Positions 16,891 through 25,830 of a stretch of DNA of 64,000 nucleotides are shown one piece after another. The stretch covers positions 5,582,001 through 5,646,000 of the forward strand of contig NZ_CP107913.1 in assembly GCF_036014115.1 (NCBI RefSeq), in the 5' to 3' direction. Every line of letters starts with the position of its first letter. Within the stretch, counting starts at the first letter, position 1. The position numbers and the translations under genes are program-made. The notes under the pieces are model-generated. The model had not been told where the DNA came from. It saw nothing but the letters and a program-made list of their open reading frames with translations, and did no database searches. Source of the DNA: Streptomyces sp. NBC_00448 (GTDB taxonomy: Bacteria > Actinomycetota > Actinomycetes > Streptomycetales > Streptomycetaceae).

Positions 16891-18234
16891 ATGGTGACCA
16901 CGTACACGTCCCGGCTCGGCGCGCGCCGCGGAACCCCGCACAAGCGGTGGACGGTCGGGCGCCGGGTACGGCGGGTGGCGATGCTGAGCGTGCACACCTC
17001 TCCTCTGCACCAGCCGGGCACCGGCGACGCCGGCGGTATGAACGTGTACATCGTGGAGCTGGCCAGACGGCTGGCCGAGCGGGACATCGAGGTGGAGATC
17101 TTCACCCGGGCCACCACCGGCGGCGCGCCCCCCGCGGTCGAGCTGGCCCCCGGCGTGCTGGTGCGGCACGTGGACGCCGGCCCGTACGAAGGGCTCGCCA
17201 AGGAGGACCTGCCGGCCCAGCTCTGCGCGTTCACGCACGGCGTGATGCAGGCGTGGGCCGGTCACCGCCCGGGGCACTACGACCTGGTGCACTCCCACTA
17301 CTGGCTCTCCGGCCACGTCGGCTGGCTGGCCGCCGAGCGCTGGGGCGTACCCCTGGTGCACGCCATGCACACCATGGCCAAGGTGAAGAACGCCGCGCTC
17401 GCCGCCGACGACTGCCCCGAGCCGACCGCCCGGGTGATCGGCGAGACGCAGGTGGTGGCGGCCGCGGACCGGCTGATCGCGAACACCGACGAGGAGGCCG
17501 CCGAGCTTGCGCGGCACTACGACGCGGCGCCCGGCAAGGTCGCCGTCGTCCACCCCGGTGTGAACCTCGACCGCTTCCGGCCCGACGCCGGCGGGCGGTC
17601 CGCCGCCCGGGCCCGGCTCGGGCTGCCGCAGGACGCGGTGATCCCGCTCTTCGCCGGGCGGATACAGCCGCTGAAGGCGCCCGATGTGCTGGTCCGCGCC
17701 GTGGCGGTGCTGCTGGAGCGCGACCCGGCGCTGCGCGAGCGGCTGGTCGTGCCGATCGTCGGCGGCCCCAGCGGCAGCGGGCTGGCCAAGCCCGAGGCGC
17801 TGCACAAGCTGGCCGCGCGGCTCGGCGTGTGCGACGTCATCCGGTTCCAGCCGCCGGTGGACCAGGCGCGGCTCGCGGACTGGTACCGCGCGGCGACGGT
17901 CCTGGTCATGCCGTCCTACAGCGAGTCCTTCGGGCTCGTCGCGATCGAGGCGCAGGCGTGCGGCACCCCGGTGGTCGCCGCCGCGGTCGGCGGGCTGCCG
18001 GTCGCGGTCGCCGACGGCCGCACCGGCTTCCTCGTCCCCGGGCACGACCCGCGGGACTACGCCGACGCGCTGCGGCGCTTCGTCGACCACCCGCACCTCG
18101 CGGACGACCTCGGCGCGGCCGCGGCCCGGCACGCCCGCGGCTTCGGCTGGGGCGCCGCGGCGGCGGACACGGCCGAGGTGTACGCGGCGGCGCAGCAGGA
18201 GCACCGCCGTCACCTACGATCGGCCCATGGCTGA
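16891..18234 (+). CDS. mshA: D-inositol-3-phosphate N-acetylglucosaminyltransferase (mycothiol step 1)
   Basis: The 447-residue GT4-family glycosyltransferase carries VAMLSVHTSPLHQPGTGDAGGMNVY (the acceptor loop), LVHSHYWLSGHVG, VVHPGVNLDRFRP, and ESFGLVAIEAQACGTPVVA with the donor-binding E-x7-E motif. MshA links UDP-GlcNAc to 1L-inositol-1-phosphate to start mycothiol synthesis in the cytoplasm. ATG 16891 follows GGAAGG at 7 nt. The YbjN gene starts 8 bp before its stop, so the two are translationally coupled. A SigR-type promoter stands upstream. Confidence 0.95.
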   Translation: MVTTYTSRLGARRGTPHKRWTVGRRVRRVAMLSVHTSPLHQPGTGDAGGMNVYIVELARRLAERDIEVEIFTRATTGGAPPAVELAPGVLVRHVDAGPYEGLAKEDLPAQLCAFTHGVMQAWAGHRPGHYDLVHSHYWLSGHVGWLAAERWGVPLVHAMHTMAKVKNAALAADDCPEPTARVIGETQVVAAADRLIANTDEEAAELARHYDAAPGKVAVVHPGVNLDRFRPDAGGRSAARARLGLPQDAVIPLFAGRIQPLKAPDVLVRAVAVLLERDPALRERLVVPIVGGPSGSGLAKPEALHKLAARLGVCDVIRFQPPVDQARLADWYRAATVLVMPSYSESFGLVAIEAQACGTPVVAAAVGGLPVAVADGRTGFLVPGHDPRDYADALRRFVDHPHLADDLGAAAARHARGFGWGAAAADTAEVYAAAQQEHRRHLRSAHG

Positions 18235-18901
18235 CGCTTCCCCGGAGCACCCCGAGTCCACGGAGCCCTCGAAGTCCACGGAGCCCTCCGCGCCGGGCGG
18301 GCCGAGCGCGCCGGGCGGGCCCGACGCGTCGTCCGTGCCCTCCGCGCCGGAGGGGTCTCCCGAGCCGCCGGAGCCCGCGGACACCGGCCGCGCGCCGTCG
18401 CCGGCCACCGCCCGCGCCCGGGCGGCGGTGGAGCAGGCGCTGCGCGAGGCCGAACTCCCGTGGGAGTCACCCCGCGTGGGCACGTACGTCACCCAACTCC
18501 CGGGCACCCGCAAGCTGTCCACCACCACCCAGCTCATCGTCGGCGAGCACACCCTCTCCCTCAACGCCTTCGTGATCCGCCACCCCGACGAGAACCACGA
18601 CGCCTTCCACCGCTGGCTGCTCGAACGCAACCTCCGTACGTACGGCGTCGGTTACGCCATCGACCGGCTCGGTGACGTCTACCTCGCCGGCCGCCTCCCG
18701 CTGGCCGCCGTCACCCCGGCGGAGGTCGACCGGCTCCTGGGCGCGGTCCTGGAGAACGCGGACGGCTCCTTCAACGTGCTGCTCGAACTCGGCTTCGCGT
18801 CCGCGATCCGCAAGGAGTACGCCTGGCGGGTGGCCCGCGGCGAGTCCACCCGCAACCTGGATGCGTTCACCCACCTGACCAGGCCGTCCTCCGAGGAGTA
18901 G
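18227..18901 (+). CDS. YbjN-domain protein
   Basis: The 224-residue protein has a low-complexity Ser/Pro/Glu N-terminus of about 60 residues followed by a YbjN domain: LPWESPRVGTYVTQLPGTRK, LIVGEHTLSLNAFVIRHPDEN and AFHRWLLERNLRTYGVGYAI, closing with a FNVLLELGFASAIRKEY segment. YbjN proteins resemble type III secretion chaperones; in Streptomyces one is always beside mshA and gpmA in my recollection. It overlaps mshA by 8 bp, which implies coupled expression. Function is unknown. Confidence 0.85.
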   Translation: MADASPEHPESTEPSKSTEPSAPGGPSAPGGPDASSVPSAPEGSPEPPEPADTGRAPSPATARARAAVEQALREAELPWESPRVGTYVTQLPGTRKLSTTTQLIVGEHTLSLNAFVIRHPDENHDAFHRWLLERNLRTYGVGYAIDRLGDVYLAGRLPLAAVTPAEVDRLLGAVLENADGSFNVLLELGFASAIRKEYAWRVARGESTRNLDAFTHLTRPSSEE

Positions 18902-19061
18902 CGGGCCGCCGCCCGTCCTCTCCGCAGACGCCTACGTCTCCTGGACGAATCCGCGGCAGGCGGGTCTTCCCCGTTCCCGTCGGAAGCCATCCCGCGTATC
19001 GTACCGGCGGACGCATGAGTGAATCGTATTCAGATTCATGAACTCAGTGGAGGGCGGGGCC

Positions 19062-20642
19062 ATGGCGGAGCACCCGGGCGGCGGGCTGTGGGCGGAGTTC
19101 GTGGCGAATCCCTACGCGCACCCGCAGATCCCCTACGTGGCGCAGGCCGGCTGCGCGGACGGCGCCACCGACTTCCCCCGGCGCCAACTCCGGGCGCGCG
19201 TCGAGGAGTTCGGTGCGCGGGCGGACGGCACGGCGGACGCGGCGCCCGCGATCAACCGGGCGCTGCGTGAGGTGGGGGAGTCCGGCGGCGGGGAGGTGCT
19301 GCTGGGCCCCGGCACGTACCGGATCGACGACGTGGTGCAGGTCGGCTGGAGCGGCACCACGCTGCGGGGCGCGGGCAGCGGGCGGACCACGCTGTACGCG
19401 ACCCGCCCGCTGGAGGAGATCGTCGGTGGCTACGGCAGCAGATACGGCGGCGACAAGTCCAGCTGGTCGTGGGCGGGCGGCCTGGTCTGGATGTGTCCGG
19501 CGGCCCGCTACCGCGAGTTGACCGGCGCGATCCGCGAGCGGGACTGGCCGTTCGAGGGCTGGACCGGCAACCGCCGAACGGACTTCGAGCCGCTGGCCCG
19601 GGTCACCACGGAGTCACTGCAGGGCAGTTGGAGCGTGCGGGTGGACGACCCCTCGTCGCTGCGGGCCGGAGACCGGGTTCTGCTGCAGTACGCCGACACC
19701 CCGTCCCATGGCCTGCTGCGGCACATGGCCGGCGACGTGCCGGGCGCGGCGGCGTACGACTGGTCGGACAAGACGAAGCTGCTGTCGTACCTGCCGTACG
19801 AGTGGCCGGTGCGGATCGCGTCCGTCGACGGGGACGAGATCGGCCTCGACCGGCCGCTGCCGCTGGACACCCGCTCGGAGTGGCAACCGACGTTCACCAC
19901 CTGCGTGCGGCCGCTGACCGGCTCCGGGGTGGAGGGCCTGACGATCGCGACGGCGGCCGGCGAGCAGGGCCCGCACCTGCGGGACCGGGGCTGGAACGGC
20001 CTTGCCGCGCAATGCACTTGGGACTGCTGGGTGGACGACGTGCACGCGGTCGACGTCGACAACGGCTTTCTGATGGTCGCGGCGAAGGCCACCACCTTCC
20101 GGCGTACCCGCGTGGCCGGCCGCGGCTGCCACCACGCGTACGCCTGCCGCGAGGGCTCGCACGACAACCTCGTCACCGACTTCGCCGTCGAGCGCCGCAC
20201 CACCCCGGCCCCGCCGGACGCCCAACTGCACGGCATCAACGTGGAGGGGCTGTCGTCCTACAACGTCTGGGCGGGCGGGCGGATGGAGATGGGGACCTTC
20301 GACACCCACCGCGGGCTGCCGTTCGCCTGCGTGCGTACCGACATCAGCTGCGAGAACGACGGTCGGCACGGTGGCGACCTGACCGCCGGGCCGCTCTACG
20401 GCGCGCGGTTCACCCACTGGAACATCACCGTCACCAACGGCCGGGCGGGCTGCGTCCGCATCGACGAGGTCGCCCCGCGCAGCGCGACGGTCGCGGTCTC
20501 CGAGGTCACCGAGTTCGCCCAGACCGATACCCCCGACTTCGCCGGCCCGCTCGACACCAGGCTCCAGTCCTACGGTGCCCCCGGTCCGGCCGCGGACGTC
20601 CCCGCGGATCTGTACCGGGCGCAGCGTGAACTGCTGCGGTGA
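19062..20642 (+). CDS. Right-handed beta-helix (pectate-lyase-superfamily-like) protein
   Basis: This 526-residue protein starts with a motif common to beta-helix glycan-acting proteins: VEEFGARADGTADAAPAINRALREVG and VLLGPGTYRIDDVVQVG (residues about 48-100), then an extended region rich in beta-strands with Cys and His. It lacks a signal peptide, so it could be cytoplasmic or exported otherwise. I chose ATG 19062 because GGAGG stands 8 nt upstream; an in-frame ATG at 19038 lacks this. The inverted repeat TGAATC gtattca GATTCA (19020-19038) lies just before. Possible polysaccharide lyase or hydrolase; substrate unknown. Confidence 0.65.
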   Translation: MAEHPGGGLWAEFVANPYAHPQIPYVAQAGCADGATDFPRRQLRARVEEFGARADGTADAAPAINRALREVGESGGGEVLLGPGTYRIDDVVQVGWSGTTLRGAGSGRTTLYATRPLEEIVGGYGSRYGGDKSSWSWAGGLVWMCPAARYRELTGAIRERDWPFEGWTGNRRTDFEPLARVTTESLQGSWSVRVDDPSSLRAGDRVLLQYADTPSHGLLRHMAGDVPGAAAYDWSDKTKLLSYLPYEWPVRIASVDGDEIGLDRPLPLDTRSEWQPTFTTCVRPLTGSGVEGLTIATAAGEQGPHLRDRGWNGLAAQCTWDCWVDDVHAVDVDNGFLMVAAKATTFRRTRVAGRGCHHAYACREGSHDNLVTDFAVERRTTPAPPDAQLHGINVEGLSSYNVWAGGRMEMGTFDTHRGLPFACVRTDISCENDGRHGGDLTAGPLYGARFTHWNITVTNGRAGCVRIDEVAPRSATVAVSEVTEFAQTDTPDFAGPLDTRLQSYGAPGPAADVPADLYRAQRELLR

Positions 20643-20691
20643 CGGGGGTGCGTGGCGGGGGTGCGTGGCGGGGCGGGCGGAGGCGGTGCGG

Positions 20692-22128
20692 TCAGACCGG
20701 GTCGAGGTCGTTCCCGGTCGGAGCGACGGGTGTTGGCGTTTGTGCGGCCGGCGTCTGTGCGGCGGGTGAGGTCTGTGCGGCGGGCGGCGCCGCCGGAGCG
20801 GGCACCTCCGCGAGAAGCGGCGACGTACGCGTACGGAGCAGGCCGTAGTAGCCCGCGCCCGCCACGGTGCCGACGGCCGCGCATCCCCACCAGACGGCGC
20901 CCCGCCCGAGGTGGTCCAGGGTGACGCCGCCCGCGAGCGGCCCGGCGAAGGCGGCGGCGGACCAGGACAGCGAGAACATGCCCTGGTAGCGGCCGCGCGC
21001 GGAGGCGGGGGCGAGGTCGGCGACCACCGACATGGACGCGGGGGCGTGCACGATCTCGCCGACCGTCCAGATCACGACGGTCAGCGCGTAGACCGCCACG
21101 GACCCGGCGAAGGCGGTGGCCCCGAACCCCCAGGCCATCAGCAGCGACCCCGTGGCCAGCAGGCCGGCCGCGCTGCGCGAACGCAGTGCCCGGGTGAGCG
21201 GGATCTGGAGCAGCACGATCACCAGGCCGTTCAGCGCGATCACCAGCCCGTACTGCCGCGCCGAGTAGCCGTCGGCGCCCATGTCGACCGCGAGGGTGGA
21301 GGAGCCCTGCTGCATCACCGCGCCGACCAGGAAGGTCAGGCCGACCACGGCCATGAAGCGGCGGTCGCGGGCGACGTCGGCGAGGGTGATCGGGCGGGTG
21401 GGGCCGGCGGGGGCGGTGCGCGGATCGCCCTTCCCGGCTGCGGCGGTGCGTGCGGCCCTGCGGCCGGGCGCGGCACCCGACGTGGCGTGCGCCGCGGCAC
21501 GTGGCACGGTGCTCGGCGCGGCATTCGGCACGGCGCTCGGCAGCGTCTCCCGGACCTTGGCGAAGACCACCAGCGCACACAGCAGCGTGGTGACCGCGTC
21601 GCCGAGGAACAGCCAGAGGTAGCCCTCGGCGGCGACGAAGCCCGCGACGGCCGCCGAGACGCCGAACCCCATGTTGATCGCCCAGTAGTTGAGGGAGAAC
21701 GCGCGCACCCGGTCCTCCGGCGGCACCAGGTCGGCGATCATCGCGGAGAGCGCGGGGCGGGAGGCGTTGCCGACGAGGCCGAGGAGCGCGGCGACCGCGG
21801 CGACGGCGAGCGGCGCGGTGACCAGGCCGAGCACGGCGGTGGCCGCGGCGGCGCCGACCTGCGCGGTGAGCAGGGTGATCCGGCGCCCGATCCGGTCGGC
21901 CAGCACCCCGCCGAGCACCGCGCCGCCGGCCCCGCCCAGGCCGTAGAGCGCGGCCACCAGCCCGGCGTACGAAGGGGAGTAGCCGCGCTGCGCCGTCAGG
22001 TACAGCGCGAGGAAGGTCGCGACGAAGCCGCCCAGCCGGTTGACCAGGGTGCTTGTCCACAACCACCAGAACTGCCGGGGCAGCCCCGACATGGTCTCCC
22101 GCACCGTCGATGTAATAGTCACTCTCAC
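20692..22128 (-). CDS. MFS transporter
   Basis: This protein of about 478 residues has twelve hydrophobic segments. The MFS signature LADRIGRRITLL occurs after the second segment, and LVPPEDRVRAFSLNYWAINMGFG is a typical middle motif. The central loop is Ala/Arg/Pro-rich and the C-terminus carries PAAQT repeats. The start is uncertain: GTG 22128, GTG 22122 and ATG 22092 are all in frame; I took the longest. It is divergent from gpmA and convergent with the beta-helix gene (50 bp apart). Probably an efflux pump; the substrate is unknown. Confidence 0.85.
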   Translation of the reverse strand: MRVTITSTVRETMSGLPRQFWWLWTSTLVNRLGGFVATFLALYLTAQRGYSPSYAGLVAALYGLGGAGGAVLGGVLADRIGRRITLLTAQVGAAAATAVLGLVTAPLAVAAVAALLGLVGNASRPALSAMIADLVPPEDRVRAFSLNYWAINMGFGVSAAVAGFVAAEGYLWLFLGDAVTTLLCALVVFAKVRETLPSAVPNAAPSTVPRAAAHATSGAAPGRRAARTAAAGKGDPRTAPAGPTRPITLADVARDRRFMAVVGLTFLVGAVMQQGSSTLAVDMGADGYSARQYGLVIALNGLVIVLLQIPLTRALRSRSAAGLLATGSLLMAWGFGATAFAGSVAVYALTVVIWTVGEIVHAPASMSVVADLAPASARGRYQGMFSLSWSAAAFAGPLAGGVTLDHLGRGAVWWGCAAVGTVAGAGYYGLLRTRTSPLLAEVPAPAAPPAAQTSPAAQTPAAQTPTPVAPTGNDLDPV

Positions 22129-22189
22129 GATGCGCAGATTACATAGGCCGGTCGCGGGGCGCCACTCGATTTCCATTACGCTCAGAGGC

Positions 22190-22948
22190 ATGGCTGCTGC
22201 TGCGTACAAGCTGATCCTGCTCCGCCACGGCGAGAGTGAGTGGAACGCGAAGAACCTCTTCACCGGCTGGGTGGACGTCAACCTCAACGACAAGGGTGAG
22301 AAGGAGGCGGTCCGGGGCGGCGAGCTGCTCAAGGACGCCGGCCTGCTCCCCGACGTGCTGCACACCTCCGTGCTCAAGCGCGCGATCCGCACCTCCCAGC
22401 TCGCCCTGGAGGCGGCGGACCGGCTCTGGGTCCCGGTGCGGCGCTCCTGGCGGCTGAACGAGCGGCACTACGGTGCCCTCCAGGGCAAGGACAAGGCGCA
22501 GACCCTCGCGGAGTTCGGCGAGGAGCAGTTCATGCTCTGGCGCCGTTCTTACGACACCCCGCCGCCGGTGCTCGCCGACGGCGCCGAGTACTCCCAGTCC
22601 GACGACCCGCGCTACGCCACCATCCCGCCGGAGCTGCGTCCCCGCACCGAGTGCCTCAAGGACGTCGTCGAGCGGATGCTCCCGTACTGGTACGACAGCA
22701 TCGTGCCCGACCTGCTCACCGGCCGCACCGTGCTCGTCGTCGCCCACGGCAACTCGCTGCGGGCCCTCGTCAAGCACCTCGACGGCATCTCCGACGCCGA
22801 CATCGCCGGCCTGAACATCCCCACCGGCATCCCCCTCGCCTACGACCTCGACACCGACTTCCGCCCGGTCATCCCCGGCGGCACCTACCTCGACCCCGAC
22901 GCCGCGGCCGCCGCGATCGAAGCGGTCAAGAACCAGGGCAAGAAGTAG
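22190..22948 (+). CDS. gpmA: 2,3-bisphosphoglycerate-dependent phosphoglycerate mutase
   Basis: The 252-residue enzyme interconverts 3- and 2-phosphoglycerate in glycolysis. It shows LLRHGESEWNAKNLFTGW with the phosphohistidine H13, LNERHYGALQGKDK, and VVAHGNSLRAL with the second catalytic His. The length and motifs match the family well. ATG 22190 has an AGAGG nearby. It is followed by a strong stem-loop. In Streptomyces it sits next to the mshA-YbjN pair, as here with an MFS gene and a beta-helix gene intervening. Confidence 0.97.
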   Translation: MAAAAYKLILLRHGESEWNAKNLFTGWVDVNLNDKGEKEAVRGGELLKDAGLLPDVLHTSVLKRAIRTSQLALEAADRLWVPVRRSWRLNERHYGALQGKDKAQTLAEFGEEQFMLWRRSYDTPPPVLADGAEYSQSDDPRYATIPPELRPRTECLKDVVERMLPYWYDSIVPDLLTGRTVLVVAHGNSLRALVKHLDGISDADIAGLNIPTGIPLAYDLDTDFRPVIPGGTYLDPDAAAAAIEAVKNQGKK

Positions 22949-22963
22949 CCCTTCCAGCCTCAC

Positions 22964-23005
22964 CATGCCCCCGACCTGCGGGTTCATCCGCGGGAAGGGG
23001 GCATG
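22964..23005 (+). terminator. Stem-loop after gpmA
   Basis: CATGCCCCC (22964-22972) pairs with GGGGGCATG (22997-23005); an inner CTGCGG/CCGCGG pairing extends the hairpin. There is no U tract, as is usual in Streptomyces. It ends gpmA transcription before the accessory stretch. Confidence 0.7.
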
Positions 23006-23141
23006 CGCGGGTCCGGGGCCGTCTGCGGGCCGTGTCGTGCTCGACGGTTCAACCCCAGAGCGGCTGTGGGCTGAAAAATCTTGATCGTTCGGTGTCCCCG
23101 GAGGAGTCGGAACGAGCACCGGCTCATCACGCGGCCTGGCT

Positions 23142-23157
23142 ACTCGTCTATATGAGT
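23142..23157. promoter_or_regulatory. GntR-type palindromic site near the gntR remnant
   Basis: ACTCGTCTATATGAGT is an imperfect 16-bp palindrome (six of eight pairs, ACTC/GAGT outer arms, TATA core). AT-rich sites of this shape are typical operators of GntR/UTRA regulators. It lies about 70 bp from the 3' end of the truncated gntR gene. Confidence 0.35.
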
Positions 23158-23227
23158 TGAGATGTTGGTGTGTACGAGTTCGGGGAGCCTGCCCGGATCG
23201 TCGACGCTGCGGCTGCATAGGCCGTGC

Positions 23228-23620
23228 TCACGTGGCCGGAAGCTGGTAGGCGAGGACGTACGCGTCGGCTGCCATCACGGTGTCGCAGACTTCGACGGCG
23301 CGTCCCTCGGTGTCGTACGCGGTGCGGATGAGGTGGATGACGGGCACTCCGGATGCCAGGTGGAGCGTCTTGACCTCTTGCGGGGCGGGCATGCGGGCGC
23401 GGATCTCCTCCTCGAAGTGGTCCAAGCGGTGGCCGAGTTCTTCGAGGCGGGCGTAGATGCCGCCGGGGCCCGGGTTGGGCTTGGCGATGGCGGTGCCGCG
23501 GGCGAGGTCCAACGGGAGGTAGGACGCGGCGAATTCGACCGGGCGCCCGTCGAGGAGGTAGCGGCGGCGCCGGGCCAGTACGCGGCGCGGTCCGCCCAGG
23601 CGGGTGGCGAGACCGCACAG
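23228..23620 (-). pseudogene. Truncated GntR-family regulator (UTRA domain only)
   Basis: Only the ligand-binding UTRA domain remains: RRRYLLDGRPVEFAASYLPL, GGIYARLEELGHRLDHFEEE, HLASGVPVIHLIRTAYDTEG and VCDTVMAADAYVLAYQLP, ending at a stop at 23228. Reading upstream, similarity stops near 23610 and a TGA is met in frame near 23629, so the N-terminal helix-turn-helix is missing. The break falls where a large inverted-repeat element begins. An internal ATG (about 23512) could allow a short product but it would not bind DNA. It is therefore a remnant. Confidence 0.7.
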
Positions 23621-23718
23621 CCAGGGTCAAGGCCATGCCTCCGGCGGGGGCGCTCCGGCTCCGGGATGGCCCCAACCCGTTGGCGGCCGCGGGTTCGTCG
23701 TGCGAGGGGTGCGGGAGT

Positions 23719-23864
23719 TCCCATCCCGTCTGCCATCGACCCGGGCAAACCGAGCAGTCGCGGCCCAGGGCGTCAAGGTCGTTCGTACAGTGGCGCGCTC
23801 CACCTTGACGCCCCGAACCACGCCCGCTCCACATCAGTGCGGGCCGACGGCAGACGGGATGGGA
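23719..23864. repeat. Nested inverted-repeat element
   Basis: The outer arms TCCCATCCCGTCTGCC (23719-23734) and GGCAGACGGGATGGGA (23849-23864) are a perfect 16-bp inverted repeat, 146 bp end to end. The inner arms GGGCGTCAAGGT (23768-23779) and ACCTTGACGCCC (23802-23813) are a perfect 12-bp inverted repeat with a 22-bp loop. It has no coding frame of note and lies beside the truncated gntR gene. It may be a miniature mobile element, a large terminator, or a structured RNA. Confidence 0.7.
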
Positions 23865-23962
23865 GCTAGGAGGGGGTCGGTTGAGGCGAATGGTGCAGGT
23901 GGAGGGAGGTGGTCCGGCCGATTGTCGTTGTCTGCTCTCGAACTGAGGTTCATGATCTAGAC

Positions 23963-24295
23963 ATGGTCGAGTCCGGGAGACACCGCGCCGAACCCCTGCC
24001 GCCCATGCCAGCGGGTAAGCGGTTTGGCAACTGGCTTCGAACCTGGCCACGGAGGCCCCGTCAGTCGATTACTTGGAGGCACTTCATCCCGAAAACGGGT
24101 CTGCTGTTCGAGCCATGCCTATTGACTGCGGGCCTGCTGTACGACGGTGTCTGGGTGTTGTTCGGATCTCATCAGACGTTCCGTCTCGGAGGGGCGCTTG
24201 CCTTGCTAGGAGGCATAGTGCTCACGACGGTGATCATTCTCTATGTACGCCGCCCCACGTCACCGAAGCAGAAGGTTCCTGGGTCTGGCCAGTGA
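23963..24295 (+). CDS. Small membrane protein, unknown
   Basis: A 110-residue frame starting at ATG 23963. After a basic N-terminus (KRFGNWLRTWPRRPRQ) come two hydrophobic segments, LLFEPCLLTAGLLYDGVWVLF and ALALLGGIVLTTVIILYV, then a short basic tail. This suggests a two-pass membrane protein. It lacks a clear ribosome-binding site and recognisable family. The base composition is less GC-rich than its neighbours, consistent with acquired DNA. It could also be a fortuitous frame. Confidence 0.45.
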   Translation: MVESGRHRAEPLPPMPAGKRFGNWLRTWPRRPRQSITWRHFIPKTGLLFEPCLLTAGLLYDGVWVLFGSHQTFRLGGALALLGGIVLTTVIILYVRRPTSPKQKVPGSGQ

Positions 24296-24550
24296 GCCGG
24301 GCCGACGTGCCACGCGCGTGCCACGTCGGAGGGGAAGTCGCGGGGACTCGCGGTGATTCGCACGGACGGGGGCTCTCCGGAGCCGTGTCCCGAACGTTGC
24401 CCCCAGGGCCGCAGCGAAGTACAGCAACCACCCAGACCACAGCCGACCCACCCCAGCGACAGGTCCCGTAGAAGGTCACGGCGGGGGCGCTGCACTGGTC
24501 TTCCAAGTTGGGGCTGAACGGTGCCGCACCTTGCCGGTACGATCTGCCTC

Positions 24551-24862
24551 GTGTCCGAGTACGTGTGGCCGCCAGGGCTCGGAACCTCGGCGCAAGAAGA
24601 CGTCCGCCGAAGTTGGCCGGCGACCGTGTCCTCCCTGCCGATGGGAGCATCGGTCAGCGGCCTCGTCATCGGTCGCCAACCATTCGGCGTGTTCATCCGG
24701 ATTGACGGTGTGCCTAATGCTGTGGGCCTGGCCGAGATCACGGCTATGCCTCGCGAGATGGATCTACCGCCCATGGGCGCCGTGGTCACGGGCCGGGTGA
24801 TCTGGCATGCCGACCACAATCATCAGGTGAAGCTCAGGCTGGATGAGCGGGCGCGCCCGTAG
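24551..24862 (+). CDS. S1-like (OB-fold) small protein, leaderless
   Basis: The 103-residue protein has an S1/OB-type domain: SLPMGASVSGLVIGRQPFG, VFIRIDGVPNAVGLAEIT, and MGAVVTGRVIWHADHNHQVKLRLDE, where the GxVxGxV, F-G-VFI and D motifs match the RNA-binding fold. The start GTG 24551 is preceded by TACGAT (24538-24543) seven bases upstream, indicating a leaderless transcript. An in-frame GTG at 24521 is less likely. The partner RNA or function is unknown. Confidence 0.65.
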   Translation: MSEYVWPPGLGTSAQEDVRRSWPATVSSLPMGASVSGLVIGRQPFGVFIRIDGVPNAVGLAEITAMPREMDLPPMGAVVTGRVIWHADHNHQVKLRLDERARP

Positions 24863-25250
24863 GGGATCGTCTCCCGGGCCGTCCGGCGCTGCTCGACGGT
24901 GCCCAAGGACGACCGATGACGACCCCTCCGGCATGCACGGCAGGCGCCCTCACCAGCGAAACCCCAGGTCGCCGCGATCCCCGCCAACAATCGGGGCAGA
25001 AGTACTTCTTCACGGCACCCATGCCCCCTTCCAGCGGGATGCGGGCGGCCTGGAACGAACCCTGCGGGCGGTTGCGGACCGGGCCGAAGTGCGCGGGGCG
25101 GCGCAGGTGGCGGTGCGCTTCTCGCGGACTCGGGGAACCTCCCTTTCCTGAGGCTTGGTTGTGGCGTAGGCAGGGGAGCCAGTAGGCAGGTGCCTGCGCC
25201 GGTCTGTGTTCGGGGAGAGACCTCGCGGGGGTCGGAAGCGGGGGGATGGG

Positions 25251-25454
25251 ATGAGCGAGCAAAGGCGTTGGCGTCTGCTGATCATTGCGTTGTGCGCCTG
25301 GGCTGCTTTCTGTGTCGCCGTGGACCGGTGGGTCTTTGACGAGTCGTGGCGGCAAGTGGCCTTCATTCCCCTGCTCGTGGCACTTCCGGTTCCCGTCGGG
25401 GAGTTCAGGCGACGGCGGCAGCGGAAGCGTTGGGCGCCGCCACCGCCGTTGTGA
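25251..25454 (+). CDS. Small two-pass membrane protein, unknown
   Basis: This 67-residue frame starts at ATG 25251, just after GGGGGATGGG. It contains LLIIALCAWAAFCVAV and VAFIPLLVALPVPVGEF as hydrophobic segments separated by a charged loop, and ends in an Arg-rich tail. The arrangement is typical of small membrane proteins, but no family is recognised. The 388 bp before it (24863-25250) hold no gene I can support. Confidence 0.45.
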   Translation: MSEQRRWRLLIIALCAWAAFCVAVDRWVFDESWRQVAFIPLLVALPVPVGEFRRRRQRKRWAPPPPL

Positions 25455-25489
25455 GTTCTCCTGTCGGAGCTGGGCGCGGGCGGAGTCAG

Positions 25490-25830
25490 GCGTGGAGCGC
25501 GTCGGAGGGTGGCGGCGGCGAGGGTGATCGCGGCCTGGGCGGCGTGGGTTTCGCGGAGGGCGTCGACCATCACGAAGTCGTGGATGATGCCGCTGGTAGC
25601 GGACAGCGGTGACCGGTACGCCCGCGGCGCGCCGCTTGTTCGCGTACGCCTCGCCCTCGTCGCGCAGCACGTCCGTCTCGCCGGTGATCACCAGGGCCGG
25701 GGGCAGGCCGGCCTGTTGGTCGGTGGTGTCCGCAGCGGCGAGACGGTGATCTCGGCGCGCTCCGCCTTGCTGGTCGTGCACTGGTCCCAGAACCACCGCA
25801 TGCCCTCGCGGGCGACAGCTCACCGCCAAC
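25490..25830 (-). pseudogene. Frameshifted C-terminal remnant of an alpha/beta hydrolase (acetyl-esterase type)
   Basis: Reading the minus strand, the family C-terminus is spread over three frames: GMRWFWDQCTTSKAERAEI-TVSPLR, then DTTDQQAGLPPALVITGETD, then GIIHDFVMVDALRET. The joins need a one-base loss near 25730 and a one-base gain near 25605. The N-terminal half with the nucleophile Ser is absent; a TGA precedes the first segment. It resembles hormone-sensitive-lipase-type esterases. It is a decayed gene, with no function expected. Confidence 0.65.

Noticed and set aside
24834..25022. A small minus-strand frame beginning MGAVKKYFCPDCW, with a CxxC
   Set aside because: Only one CxxC, no ribosome-binding site and no family; too weak to call.
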